A DNA stretch of 64,000 nucleotides, from assembly GCF_902364365.1 (NCBI RefSeq), contig NZ_CABJDN010000002.1:558155-622154 (forward strand). Direction: 5' to 3'. Shown piece by piece: positions 34,309-43,751 of the stretch. The stretch comes from Bacteroides intestinalis. Its GTDB lineage: Bacteria; Bacteroidota; Bacteroidia; Bacteroidales; Bacteroidaceae. The first letter of the stretch is position 1; every line of letters starts with the position of its first letter. Position numbers and translations under genes: made by a program. A model generated the notes under the pieces. It searched no databases, had not been told where the DNA came from, and saw only the letters and a list, made by a program, of their open reading frames with translations.

Positions 34309-36114
34309 ATGAAGAAAAGAAATAATTATATATTGGTACTAAACGGACTGATTAAGCTCTTTTGGATAATCATTGTGGCGGGAGCTTGCCAGAATGACGA
34401 CCGTTATGATGTGCCACCAAACAACAGTCCGGTCCTTGTAGAGTTTTCCGTGGCTACTTCAGGCATCAGCGACACTTCAGGAAGTAGTGCGGATGCCGAT
34501 GCACGGATTACCTCCATTTATATTCTTCAGTTCAATGCCGAAGGTGAATCTTACGGAACCCTGCGCTACGTGGCAAAAGGCACCGAAACTACCGGGGGTA
34601 AATACACTGCCTCCTTGTTGCAAAGCATGGGTGCAAACGATAAGTACAAACTCGTCATCCTTGCCAACCTTCCCGACTACGGTTTCCTTTACGGCCTGTA
34701 TGGCAAAACCTATGCCGAAGTGCAGCAAGCTTGCCTGAGCGCAGAAAGCCTCCTCCCCCTTGTATTCGATAGTACCCACCCGTTCCCCATGTTCGGGGTG
34801 GTCAATGGAGGCGCCTCCGTACAGGTACAGGAAAACACTCGATACACGGGCAATACCGAACTGATTCGTGCCGTTGCACGCGTGGACCTCGGCATCGGTC
34901 GAAAAATTACAAACCCAGACGGTACCGTTACCTGGAATAAAAATAACGTACCTTTCACCATGACTGAAATACAAGTATGGAAAACGGGAAAACGATACAC
35001 CTACATACCGGCAGTGGGGAACTTCCATTGGACTACTACCAGCAATGATATCACCTCAAACAATATAGTAATGGACAGCCCCACTGTCGTTCCCGGAGAA
35101 ACCGTCACCATGACATACAACAGTGCATACATCACGGACGGTACTTATTGTGCGGATCGAATCTACCTGCCCGAAGCCGACCTGCTATGGGGAAGCACAT
35201 TCGACGACAATCATGCCAATCGCCTTGCAATTATCGTAGGAGGAAGGTATGACGGCTCGGCGATGGAAACGTTTTACCGCATAGACTTCACTTACGATGA
35301 GGGAAGTAAGGACAAAATGAACATACTGCGCAACCACGTATACCAGTTTACCATCAAGAGAGTGGAAGCTGCGGGGTATGCCACTGCCGAACTTGCGTAC
35401 AACAGCAAGCCGAAAAATTTAAGCTTCGAAGTTGCTATTGAGCCATGGACTGTGGGGCAAACGGCTTCCGTGCCTTCCATTCTGGGCTACTACCTGTCTT
35501 ATCAGGGATTTAATGGAGAGAATGTGGACTGGACTTATGCTGTGGGTTCCTCGCGACAAATCCCTAAGAAGAAGTCTTATTGGGGTACTAATCAATATCT
35601 TTCATTCGACTATGATAATTTTTATAAGGAAGGAAATAATTTTTATGCTCCGAATATTTCGGGAGGACAAAACGGGAGGTTGTATGATACAGTGGCAGAT
35701 GCCTTAAACTATGAAGGTACCTTTCCTTATCTGATGGTTTCCGGTAATGATATAGTGGATGAATCGGGTAGTGATATTATTCCGTGGAAGACTGGGACTA
35801 CATTGACAGCCTTTGATTTATGCCGCAATCTGGAAGAAAACGGATTCGATGACTGGAGACTTCCGCGACTATCGGAACTGGCGTTTATCTATGTGAATCA
35901 GACAAAATTGGAAGCATTGCGAGGCTTCATACCGTTGTCCGGGGCTTATTGGTGCGGGAGTGAGTATCTGGAAGGTACAACAGACGAGCAAAGGAAAAAG
36001 TCCGGTTCGGCATGGGCTATCGATTTTGCCGATGCTACCGGATATGCATCGCATCATCTGAAAACAGAAAAACTGAAAATCCGTTGCGTAAGGCAGAAAT
36101 TGGATAATAAGTAA
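34309..36114 (+). CDS. Fimbrial minor/tip component with DUF1566-like C-terminal domain
   Basis: A 601-residue lipoprotein (IVAGAC, Cys27). The N-terminal half resembles fimbrillin-type subunits (ITSIYILQFNAEGES, TGNTELIRAVARVDL). The last 170 residues form a DUF1566/lectin-like module with LTAFDLCRNLEENGFDDWRLPRLSEL-type sequence, YWCGSEY and a terminal KIRCVRQK. Comparable proteins assemble at fimbrial tips and may carry adhesin function. The exact role is inferred from operon position and domains. Confidence 0.75.
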   Translation: MKKRNNYILVLNGLIKLFWIIIVAGACQNDDRYDVPPNNSPVLVEFSVATSGISDTSGSSADADARITSIYILQFNAEGESYGTLRYVAKGTETTGGKYTASLLQSMGANDKYKLVILANLPDYGFLYGLYGKTYAEVQQACLSAESLLPLVFDSTHPFPMFGVVNGGASVQVQENTRYTGNTELIRAVARVDLGIGRKITNPDGTVTWNKNNVPFTMTEIQVWKTGKRYTYIPAVGNFHWTTTSNDITSNNIVMDSPTVVPGETVTMTYNSAYITDGTYCADRIYLPEADLLWGSTFDDNHANRLAIIVGGRYDGSAMETFYRIDFTYDEGSKDKMNILRNHVYQFTIKRVEAAGYATAELAYNSKPKNLSFEVAIEPWTVGQTASVPSILGYYLSYQGFNGENVDWTYAVGSSRQIPKKKSYWGTNQYLSFDYDNFYKEGNNFYAPNISGGQNGRLYDTVADALNYEGTFPYLMVSGNDIVDESGSDIIPWKTGTTLTAFDLCRNLEENGFDDWRLPRLSELAFIYVNQTKLEALRGFIPLSGAYWCGSEYLEGTTDEQRKKSGSAWAIDFADATGYASHHLKTEKLKIRCVRQKLDNK

Positions 36115-36132
36115 TTGAAACGATATACAAAG

Positions 36133-37854
36133 ATGAATATGGATACAAACAAGAAACATACCTTACCCCGGACAATCATCCTGGCAGCCTGTTCTTTAGT
36201 ATTGGCAGGAGCCTGTGACAACTATGCCTACGACGGGATGGAGCCGGATACTCCGGCAAAGGAAGTTCCTCTGAACTTCAACGCGTCCATAGAAAAGACA
36301 GAGGACACTCAATCGAGGATAATTGTACCCACAACAGATTTTACCGCAAATTCCTATTCTTTTGGCATGTCCATCACTAAAAGTGAGAATGGGAATGAGA
36401 TTTTCCAAGGATCATCAGACATGACAGCGACTATGGAACGCCCCGGCTCCTCTACACCGTGGAATTGGTCTTTCATTGACAATGCCAATCAGTCAAGCGT
36501 CACTCCCGTGGGGCTGGAAGGTAAAGCATTAAAAGTAGTTGCCTACTATCCTCGTGTCTCGACCGGTACTAAGAATGTCTATACGGATGGCATCCCGTTT
36601 GATTTTTCTGATAAAACCAACCTTCAACAGACGGATTTACTCTACAATATCGACACCATCTATCCGTTTACTCCATCCGACAAGCCGGTGGCAACTATTC
36701 CTTTACGCTTCCGGCATGCCTATACATGGATCGTTCTTAACATCACGAAATACGTGGATAAAGGAGAGAAGTTCAGTCTGAACAGTGTCGCTTTGGATAA
36801 CCTTGGGGGGAGCTGGATCAAAAACCAAGGAGCTATTGACCCGGAAACAGGGTTGGCAAAGGATGGGGCTACCGTCGGTCCGATAGGAGTAACAGTAGAC
36901 CCTCCAGTCGAATTATCTACTACGGAGACTCTCACTTACGAGTTTCTGGTTCCCTCGTTCATGGATGCCAAAGTTGGTGATGGCGAAATAGTCCTCGTAT
37001 TGAATGTCAATGGAATTAATGAATTGTTTCTTCTGGATAAGGCCTATCTTAACCAAAGTGACGATGCTAAGTCATTTGGTTTCAGACAGGGATATAAAAA
37101 TACGTATAACCTGGTCTATAATAACTCCGCTCTGGGGCTAAGTATTCAGAACTGGAGTTCAGAGGTAATTAATGGTGGTTTTGGAGATGACATAACGCCT
37201 CCCGGCTCCGGAAGCTATATGCGGATAGAATTTCAAAATACTAATAATTATTGGCCGACAGCCCTTGTGCCGGGCAATCTAAATCCTACTAAATATCCTC
37301 CACGACCTGCCTATTTAACCGCCGGTGAGCATCTGTTCAAAAACTACCTTACTACTGTGGCCTATGGCGGTAACGGAGCTTATGTGCCTGTTAAAGCACC
37401 AGACCTCTCAAAACTGCCCACGGACGGTCTAAAGATTACGGATGATATAAACGTCTATACAGAAGAAAAAGCTTATCCGGTAATTCAGATAACCAAAAAT
37501 GATGTCTCCGTTATGCCTGTTCCGTGGGAAAATGAAAACGGAGAGTTGGTTGCGAAAGAACTTTGCAGAAAATATAACGGGGGTGGTTTTCATGACTGGA
37601 GACTTCCGAGAGCCACAGAGTTGCGGGCGGTATTGGTACTGGTATCAGCTAATGGGGGTACATTTGCAAATTTGAACTTTGGAAGTGATGAGAATCGAAA
37701 TAAACCATACTGGACCGGTACGGAAGTAGGTGAAAACGAAGCATGGGGCATGTCTTTTGATTATGAAAATGGTATTGCAAATACTAAGTTGGTACTATCT
37801 CCGTACGATAAGAAAACGACGGGTTCTGTGCGCTGTGTCCGTGATGCTTCATAA
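36133..37854 (+). CDS. Fimbrillin-like lipoprotein with DUF1566-like domain
   Basis: A 573-residue lipoprotein (VLAGAC). Residues about 35-330 match the Mfa_like_1 fimbrillin pattern (VPLNFNASIEK, KVVAYYPRVS, IPLRFRHAYTWIVLNITK). The C-terminus repeats the DUF1566-like module (FHDWRLPRATELRAVL, KPYWTGTE, SVRCVRDA). The ATG at 36133 is chosen; a TTG at 36115 is possible but overlaps the preceding stop region. It probably forms another accessory subunit of the same fimbria. Confidence 0.75.
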   Translation: MNMDTNKKHTLPRTIILAACSLVLAGACDNYAYDGMEPDTPAKEVPLNFNASIEKTEDTQSRIIVPTTDFTANSYSFGMSITKSENGNEIFQGSSDMTATMERPGSSTPWNWSFIDNANQSSVTPVGLEGKALKVVAYYPRVSTGTKNVYTDGIPFDFSDKTNLQQTDLLYNIDTIYPFTPSDKPVATIPLRFRHAYTWIVLNITKYVDKGEKFSLNSVALDNLGGSWIKNQGAIDPETGLAKDGATVGPIGVTVDPPVELSTTETLTYEFLVPSFMDAKVGDGEIVLVLNVNGINELFLLDKAYLNQSDDAKSFGFRQGYKNTYNLVYNNSALGLSIQNWSSEVINGGFGDDITPPGSGSYMRIEFQNTNNYWPTALVPGNLNPTKYPPRPAYLTAGEHLFKNYLTTVAYGGNGAYVPVKAPDLSKLPTDGLKITDDINVYTEEKAYPVIQITKNDVSVMPVPWENENGELVAKELCRKYNGGGFHDWRLPRATELRAVLVLVSANGGTFANLNFGSDENRNKPYWTGTEVGENEAWGMSFDYENGIANTKLVLSPYDKKTTGSVRCVRDAS

Positions 37855-37894
37855 GTAATGATATGATAACAATATACAAATGAATGATATTATC

Positions 37895-39664
37895 ATGATA
37901 AAAAAAACAATGGTTTCGATATGTGTCGCTTGCTTAGTCTTGGGAGGCTGTACGGAGGACAATCTGTTATCCGATTCCCGGATGCCTTTATCCACAGAGC
38001 CGGTTACCGTCAGGCTGACCTTGGGCATAGACGATTATAATACTTCGTCTGATGGGAAAACACGTATGGAAGAAATACCTCACGTCCTTTCGATGTCCTC
38101 GCCGGATATGGATGTAGAACTCGTGGCGACACCTGCCGCCACAAGGGTAGCCTCGTCTCCGACTGCAGCTATTACTGAAGATAATGCCGTTTATTCATAT
38201 ATGGGCTTTCAGTTTGATGGAACAAAATCGGATGGAAAACTGGTAGAAAAGAAATTTTTCACTTCTCCGGATGGTTCTATCAAGACAGATGAGGTGGAGA
38301 TTAAGCCTACACTGGAGGGACAAAAAAACATGGTTGTGATTTTAGCCAACGTCAATGAGAGTGAGTTTGAGACTATGATAGTAGGCAATTCCACCTATGC
38401 GGATCTACAGAATCTCTGTATGACATTGGTGACCGATGACGACATGTTCCCGAGAAACAAGGTAACTTTGCCAAATGGCGGAGGAGAGAAAACCGGAATC
38501 GTTATGTGTGGTCAGACTGCTACCGAAATCAGTAGTGGCAAACAGTTATATATCTCTTTAAAGCGTACGGTGGCAAGAGTGAAATTCAATATAAAAACAA
38601 CCTATCCCCATTTTATAGATGTGGAACATACATGGAATGTGACCTTGATGAATATACCCACGCAGAGTTACTATAATGTAATTGGAAGAAAAGCTATTTT
38701 TCCTTCAGAGAGTTCGATGGACAAAACCGGTCTTTTCTGGACTAAATCACTCACAACAATAACCGCTGCAAATCCTGTGATTGAAACGGCCCCTTTGTAT
38801 ATCCCGATCAATCTCCAGCAAGTGGTGCCGACCTCTACACAGAAAACCCGTCGCGATAATGCGCCGTCGGGCGGCACTTACCTCCAGATTATCGGGTTGG
38901 AGAATAAGACGATTCCAGGTGGCAATGATTTGAATATTGTAAAAGATTTCTCTATCTATCAGTTGTTTTTGGGAAAGAACTTCACGACCGATTACAGTGT
39001 GTCCGCCAATTACGACCTGACTTACAATATTACCCTGAAAGGAAACAGTCCGGATGATACCAATGTCATCCGGTTGATACCGGGCTATTTCTCGGGAGAA
39101 CTTACGGCATACAATGCAAATGGTACTGCCTTACCGTCAGTAACTGACGCGAACGCCGTTAAATGGCAATACCCGAACAAGATAGAGCTACATTTTTCGG
39201 ATGGATACTATCCAGCGGGAAGCTCATCCGGTTCTACAAATCAGGGAGAGAAGAACCTGAAATGGTATGCAGGAGTAGCATTCGCCAAATTGGGAGCCAC
39301 TTCGTTGACGGACGGACGTAAGAATACCGCACTATTGCAAGCGTCCGGCACCCCTTGGGAAGACTATGCAGCTGCTTACACCTGCTATCGGGGAACGAAC
39401 GGATATGATCAGGGAATACCTGCAGAGGATATTCTGTGGTATCTCCCTTCTGTCAGCGAGCTGATAGGAACTTGGATTTCTTCTTCGAGTACGCAAGAAC
39501 AGTTGGCGGAAAGCTACTGGTCGTCTACCGCCGATCCGAATGCTGATAAAGCCTTTGTGGTTTCGAATGAAGGGAAAGTGTACTCCGATGCTGTTGGCAA
39601 TACGCATGCTGTCAGAGCTTCCCAGGACCCTGACAAAGCCACTCATGCGGGCAGCGACAATTAG
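37895..39664 (+). CDS. Accessory fimbrial lipoprotein, third with a DUF1566-like tail
   Basis: A 589-residue lipoprotein (CLVLGGC). The first 400 residues show fimbrillin/DUF4906-like beta-sandwich features (YISLKRTVARVKFNIKTTYP); the last 150 form a degenerate DUF1566-like module (AEDILWYLPSVSELIGTW, AESYWSST, HAVRASQDP). The ATG at 37895 gives the best signal peptide; one at 37880 is also in frame. The gene follows its neighbour by about 40 nt in the fimbrial operon. Confidence 0.7.
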   Translation: MIKKTMVSICVACLVLGGCTEDNLLSDSRMPLSTEPVTVRLTLGIDDYNTSSDGKTRMEEIPHVLSMSSPDMDVELVATPAATRVASSPTAAITEDNAVYSYMGFQFDGTKSDGKLVEKKFFTSPDGSIKTDEVEIKPTLEGQKNMVVILANVNESEFETMIVGNSTYADLQNLCMTLVTDDDMFPRNKVTLPNGGGEKTGIVMCGQTATEISSGKQLYISLKRTVARVKFNIKTTYPHFIDVEHTWNVTLMNIPTQSYYNVIGRKAIFPSESSMDKTGLFWTKSLTTITAANPVIETAPLYIPINLQQVVPTSTQKTRRDNAPSGGTYLQIIGLENKTIPGGNDLNIVKDFSIYQLFLGKNFTTDYSVSANYDLTYNITLKGNSPDDTNVIRLIPGYFSGELTAYNANGTALPSVTDANAVKWQYPNKIELHFSDGYYPAGSSSGSTNQGEKNLKWYAGVAFAKLGATSLTDGRKNTALLQASGTPWEDYAAAYTCYRGTNGYDQGIPAEDILWYLPSVSELIGTWISSSSTQEQLAESYWSSTADPNADKAFVVSNEGKVYSDAVGNTHAVRASQDPDKATHAGSDN

Positions 39665-39695
39665 TAAACGAAATGCAACCTAATAAGCAATAAAG

Positions 39696-40352
39696 ATGAT
39701 GAGTTTCAAAACTTATTCCATTCTATGGATCGTTTTATTCTGCTTCGGCTTTCCTACGGGAATTTTCGGGCAGTATATTCAGAAAGAGACTATCGGTGGA
39801 AAATCGTATGCCGTTATTTATGCGGATGGATTGGCAGGAGCCGCCCAATGGAGTCCCGGAGTGAAGATGATGAGGGACAGCACTACCATCCGGCATCAGG
39901 TTTCCAAAGGAAACGGTGGAAATTTGAGCGTCAATGATAGAATACCGTTTCGCTTTATCGTGGCAACCGAAGATATAGGAGACAATAATAAAAATTGGAT
40001 GACAATGCAGGGAGTAAATGATGGCGGGCAGAATCAGAATTCGGATTTTACCACCACTGCAAATACAGGGTGCCGTTGGTATGGCACTACCGGCGCACCG
40101 GGTGCAGGGCGCAAATGGCGTGTTCCCACTCAACGCGAGCTACAACTGATGTGGATGTTTCGTGAAGCCATCGGGGCGATATATAAGGACAACCCAATGG
40201 AAGAACCCGACAAGACGAAAATATACTGGACTTCCACTGAAAAGGGTGCAACAGATGCTTGGTTTTTTAAGTTTACACCAGGTGTGCCTTACTGTGATAC
40301 CCAAGCTAAAACTACAGCGAATGGTATGGTGAGATGTGTGAGTGATTATTAA
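39696..40352 (+). CDS. Secreted stand-alone DUF1566-like protein
   Basis: A 218-residue protein with a cleavable signal peptide (ILWIVLFCFGFPTGIFG) and essentially only the DUF1566-like module: CRWYGTTGAPGAGRKWRVPTQ-type region, KIYWTSTE and NGMVRCVSDY at the end. It lacks a lipobox and a fimbrillin domain. It may be a periplasmic or secreted partner of the fimbrial tip proteins, with which it shares this module. Confidence 0.7.
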   Translation: MMSFKTYSILWIVLFCFGFPTGIFGQYIQKETIGGKSYAVIYADGLAGAAQWSPGVKMMRDSTTIRHQVSKGNGGNLSVNDRIPFRFIVATEDIGDNNKNWMTMQGVNDGGQNQNSDFTTTANTGCRWYGTTGAPGAGRKWRVPTQRELQLMWMFREAIGAIYKDNPMEEPDKTKIYWTSTEKGATDAWFFKFTPGVPYCDTQAKTTANGMVRCVSDY

Positions 40353-40370
40353 CCAATAATAAAACGTTAT

Positions 40371-40700
40371 ATGGAAATTCCAGAATTAGCAATCGATAAG
40401 GAATGTGAAAATCTGTATCATATCTACCTTTTCTATATAGAAGAGAAGTGGTGGTGCTTCGGCCATTCCGCCCATTACCTGAGTATGATATATCCGAAGT
40501 TGGAGACCGTCGAGGCAAAGAGTAAAGTCTCTGCCGAATCCATACCTTGTGTATGTGTTCCCGATTCGTATCTGTTAAATCTCTTCGATTGCTATGATAC
40601 ACTGGTTTCAGACACGTGCATACAGGTAAGCCCTCCGCCCGCCGTTTACTGTTACTGGAAAGAATATGACATGTGGCGCGAACAGCTAACAGTCGATTAA
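40371..40700 (+). CDS. Hypothetical protein in the fimbrial operon
   Basis: A 109-residue protein without signal peptide or membrane helix, with six Cys and many aromatic residues (EEKWWCFGHSAHYLS, AVYCYWKEYDMW). No family recognised. It lies 18 nt after the preceding gene and 26 nt before the DUF3575 gene, so it is in the operon; a cytoplasmic regulator or chaperone is possible but unproved. Confidence 0.6.
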   Translation: MEIPELAIDKECENLYHIYLFYIEEKWWCFGHSAHYLSMIYPKLETVEAKSKVSAESIPCVCVPDSYLLNLFDCYDTLVSDTCIQVSPPPAVYCYWKEYDMWREQLTVD

Positions 40701-40726
40701 TATAAACTCCTTATATTGAAACATCA

Positions 40727-41290
40727 ATGAGACAAATCGTACTATATTGCTTACTGTCCTTTTTCCTGCTGCTTGCGGGCAGTCTTACTACCCGTCTGCA
40801 AGCACAGTTCTATTCAGCGCAGACCAATACATTAAAATTGGCTACCACCACCTTCAATGCGGAAGGGAGCATGCTTTTGAGTACTCATTGGACACTGAAC
40901 CTGGGTTTTTCTTATAACCCGTGGAACTTCAGCGACACAAGGAAGATAAAGCATTTTCTAATAGAACCCGGTGCACGCTACTGGTTCTGGCAAACCTATG
41001 CCGGCAGCTTCATCAGCATGTATGCCATGGGGGCACGCTTTAACGTGGCCTGGGACAAATTGCTGGATGGAGAATACCGTTACCAGGGATGGGGCTATGG
41101 CGTGGGAATGACGTACGGACGTTCCTGGCTGTTGAGCAAACGCTGGAATATGGAAATTGAAGCAGGGTTAGGGCTGCTTGTAACTCCTTACACGAAATAC
41201 CGTTGCAAACATTGCGGTGAAAAGGTGAAATCAGGAACCTATTACCTTCCGACACCTAAACTGGCATTAAATCTTGTTTATTTATTCTGA
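40727..41290 (+). CDS. DUF3575 family outer-membrane protein
   Basis: A 187-residue protein with a signal peptide (LLSFFLLLAGSLTTRLQAQ) and a short beta-barrel-like mature region (WTLNLGFSYNPWNFSD, FLIEPGARYWFWQTYAGSFI, KWNMEIEAGLGL-like strands). DUF3575 proteins recur in Bacteroidetes fimbrial clusters together with a large lipoprotein, as here. It contains a CKHCG pair near the C-terminus. The role in fimbrial export or anchoring is inferred. Confidence 0.8.
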   Translation: MRQIVLYCLLSFFLLLAGSLTTRLQAQFYSAQTNTLKLATTTFNAEGSMLLSTHWTLNLGFSYNPWNFSDTRKIKHFLIEPGARYWFWQTYAGSFISMYAMGARFNVAWDKLLDGEYRYQGWGYGVGMTYGRSWLLSKRWNMEIEAGLGLLVTPYTKYRCKHCGEKVKSGTYYLPTPKLALNLVYLF

Positions 41291-41319
41291 GGTCAATCCT
41301 TTAGCCAACCTATGGGTGT

Positions 41320-43434
41320 ATGAAGAGTAGTAAAAGTTTCTATTTTCTGTTATTGATAATGATTATCACTGCGTGTACACCATTCGGCAGGCTGTACAAA
41401 GAGCAACCGAGAGTGACACTGGCATTGCCTGCCGTTCGACAGACAAAACCTGTGGAGATGGCCCAAAACGATTCCGCCACTACAGCTCCGTCCCTGAACT
41501 TTGTACCCGTCAGTAACAAAAGGGACAGCATCTCTGTAGGTATATCCGCAGAATGGGACAGTATCAACAAGGAGAATCTGACCACCATGGCACTGGATGA
41601 AGTAGTGGTGTCTGCCAGTTCCATTCGCAACACTGCGGAACGAAACGGACTGATTAACATTGAATTTGTAGTAACGGTGCCCAAGAGCATGCAGCAGGAA
41701 AACTGGATGGTGAATGTTCGTCCGGTACTGATGCGGGGAGATGTGTCCGATTCATTGAAAGAATTACGATTCACAGGACACGGGTTCCGCAAATTGCAAG
41801 AGTATGATTACCGGCGTTATGATCGTTTCCTGGAAAAGATTATCCCGGATTCAATCAATTTTTACCGGACTTACATCAATTATCACTCTTTCGAACGCTA
41901 TCTTGAACGTTTGAAATGGTATAAACGCAAGTTGGAGGAACGCTGGGCGATACAGGATGCGAAGAAACGCCGTCCGACCCCTCTGCGGCAGCGTTTTGAA
42001 ATGTTCAACCGACAGGTGACCGAGCGTGACAGCTTAATGCTCACCCAGCGGCATGCCGTCCGGCAAGCAAGCTATGAAGAACGGCTGGCACATATCAATT
42101 CGCTCGATTCGACCCGCCTGATAAAAACGTTCTATAAAACTCAGAAGATTGCACGTAATAAGGCACGTAAAGCGATGAAAGACGAAAAGTTCCGTGACAT
42201 TGTCCGTTTTCCGTTCAATCCTGAAGCGCAGCTCGATACAGTGATTTATGCTACCGGACAGGTGCACTTTCTCTATTCGCAGAAGGTACTTGCAGACGAA
42301 AACTCGGCACGCATGAAGGTCTTTGTGGTAGGCAATGTGCTGAATAGTAACGGCAACAAGTATCCGCTACCGAAATCGGATACGCTCACTTATCTGGTGA
42401 GTTCAATGACGAAGTTCATTGACAAGACTCCCCGCTTCGTACGTAAAATCGTCATCCGTGATGCGGAAGCAAATACAAATGTGAATTTTTATTTTCCTAA
42501 AAGCAGCTTTCGTCTGGATGAAAGCATTGATATAAACCGAAAGGGAATAAAACAGGTACATGACCTTACCCTGGCGCTAATGACCGACCCGGTGTACATC
42601 ATAGACAGTCTGACACTCCTGGCAACGTCCTCTCCTGAAGGTAATTGGAAGATCAATGGAGAAATAGCACAAAAGCGTGCGGAATCAATTCGTAACGTTC
42701 TGGTACAAGATTTTAAACAGCTTTACGATTCACTGGCTGTCAGTACTACTGTCGAAATGAACGAAGTGGGGAACATCAACCATCAGGAGGTAAAAGACGA
42801 AATCCCAAATCTGCCCGAACTAATAAAGATACGTACTATTCCTGAGGGATGGAACAAGCTCAGGCACCTGATAATGGATGACAAGCACTTTAAAGGTAAT
42901 AGAGGTGCCATCTTGCAGATAATAGACCGGGAACCGGAGCCCGACCGACGTGAATGGTTGATTAAAAGCCAGTATAAAGAAGAGTATGCCTATATGCTCG
43001 ACAAGCTCTATCCGGCAGTGCGTGCAGTAGACTTCCGCTTCACCCTCTCTCGTAGGGGTATGAAACAGGATACCGTTTATACCAATGAGCCTGACATGAC
43101 GTATGCACAGGGAGTAGAGTACCTGGAGAAGCGCAAGTATGCACAAGCATTGGAAATTCTGCGTCCGTACGAGGATATGAATACGGGCATTGCCTATATG
43201 TCGCTGGGGTATGACAAAGCTGCATTGCGAATATTTGAGAAATTGCCACAATCTGCGGACATCAAGTATATGCAAGCCGTTCTTCAGGCACGCTTAGGAA
43301 ATGAAAAACAGGCGATACAACTATTGTCCGCTGCGGTAGATATGAACGCGCAAATGAAATTCCGTGCGAATCTTGACCCCGAACTCTCTATACTAATGAA
43401 GAAATATAATTTCTTTAAGGAAGAGGATGATTGA
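41320..43434 (+). CDS. Large envelope lipoprotein of the fimbrial operon (DUF3868-like, OmpA/TPR features)
   Basis: A 704-residue lipoprotein (MIITAC, Cys19). A beta-rich N-terminal part (FVVTVPKSMQQENWMVNVRP) is followed by a charged coiled-coil-like stretch (190-290), an OmpA-like segment (SLTLLATSSPEGNWKINGE, AQKRAESIRNVL, about 425-465) and TPR-like repeats near 610-690. It is the last gene of the operon and usually accompanies DUF3575. It could link the fimbrial base to peptidoglycan; this is inference. Confidence 0.7.
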   Translation: MKSSKSFYFLLLIMIITACTPFGRLYKEQPRVTLALPAVRQTKPVEMAQNDSATTAPSLNFVPVSNKRDSISVGISAEWDSINKENLTTMALDEVVVSASSIRNTAERNGLINIEFVVTVPKSMQQENWMVNVRPVLMRGDVSDSLKELRFTGHGFRKLQEYDYRRYDRFLEKIIPDSINFYRTYINYHSFERYLERLKWYKRKLEERWAIQDAKKRRPTPLRQRFEMFNRQVTERDSLMLTQRHAVRQASYEERLAHINSLDSTRLIKTFYKTQKIARNKARKAMKDEKFRDIVRFPFNPEAQLDTVIYATGQVHFLYSQKVLADENSARMKVFVVGNVLNSNGNKYPLPKSDTLTYLVSSMTKFIDKTPRFVRKIVIRDAEANTNVNFYFPKSSFRLDESIDINRKGIKQVHDLTLALMTDPVYIIDSLTLLATSSPEGNWKINGEIAQKRAESIRNVLVQDFKQLYDSLAVSTTVEMNEVGNINHQEVKDEIPNLPELIKIRTIPEGWNKLRHLIMDDKHFKGNRGAILQIIDREPEPDRREWLIKSQYKEEYAYMLDKLYPAVRAVDFRFTLSRRGMKQDTVYTNEPDMTYAQGVEYLEKRKYAQALEILRPYEDMNTGIAYMSLGYDKAALRIFEKLPQSADIKYMQAVLQARLGNEKQAIQLLSAAVDMNAQMKFRANLDPELSILMKKYNFFKEEDD

Positions 43435-43510
43435 AGAGTGAATTTGTTTTGAAATAGCTATAAAATGAATACTAACCAACTAAAGAACCATACACTAATA
43501 AATAAGGAAT

Positions 43511-43654
43511 ATGAAGAAGCCAGTTAAAATAGATATAAACACAAATCTTGGATATGTCATCCGCTTTTTATTAGTAATGCCATTAATAATATGTGCCTTA
43601 TTAGCGTGTATCATTGTAGGGCCACTTGTACTTTTGAATTATTGGAATAGTTGA
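43511..43654 (+). CDS. Small membrane protein (47 aa)
   Basis: ATG 43511 opens a 47-codon frame encoding MKKPVKIDINTNLGY, a single long transmembrane helix (VIRFLLVMPLIICALLACIIV) and a short tail. AAGGAA lies about 6 nt upstream. The clear helix and charged N-terminus suggest a real small protein, possibly the end of the fimbrial transcript. Function unknown. Confidence 0.5.
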   Translation: MKKPVKIDINTNLGYVIRFLLVMPLIICALLACIIVGPLVLLNYWNS

Positions 43655-43689
43655 AAAGAAGATAGTAAAATTATTTAGTATAACTCACA

Positions 43690-43721
43690 TTTGCTTTTCC
43701 AGACAATTATGCATATCTTTG
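43690..43721 (+). promoter_or_regulatory. Consensus Bacteroides promoter
   Basis: TTTG (43690-43693), 20-nt spacer, TATCTTTG (43714-43721): a full match to the -33/-7 consensus, driving the gene at 43752. Confidence 0.75.
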
Positions 43722-43751
43722 TGAATATAAACTATTCTAGATCACAAAGTT

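Noticed and set aside
43465..43527. 20-codon frame starting ATGAATACT before the small membrane protein
   Set aside because: It is too short to support and overlaps the better 47-codon frame.
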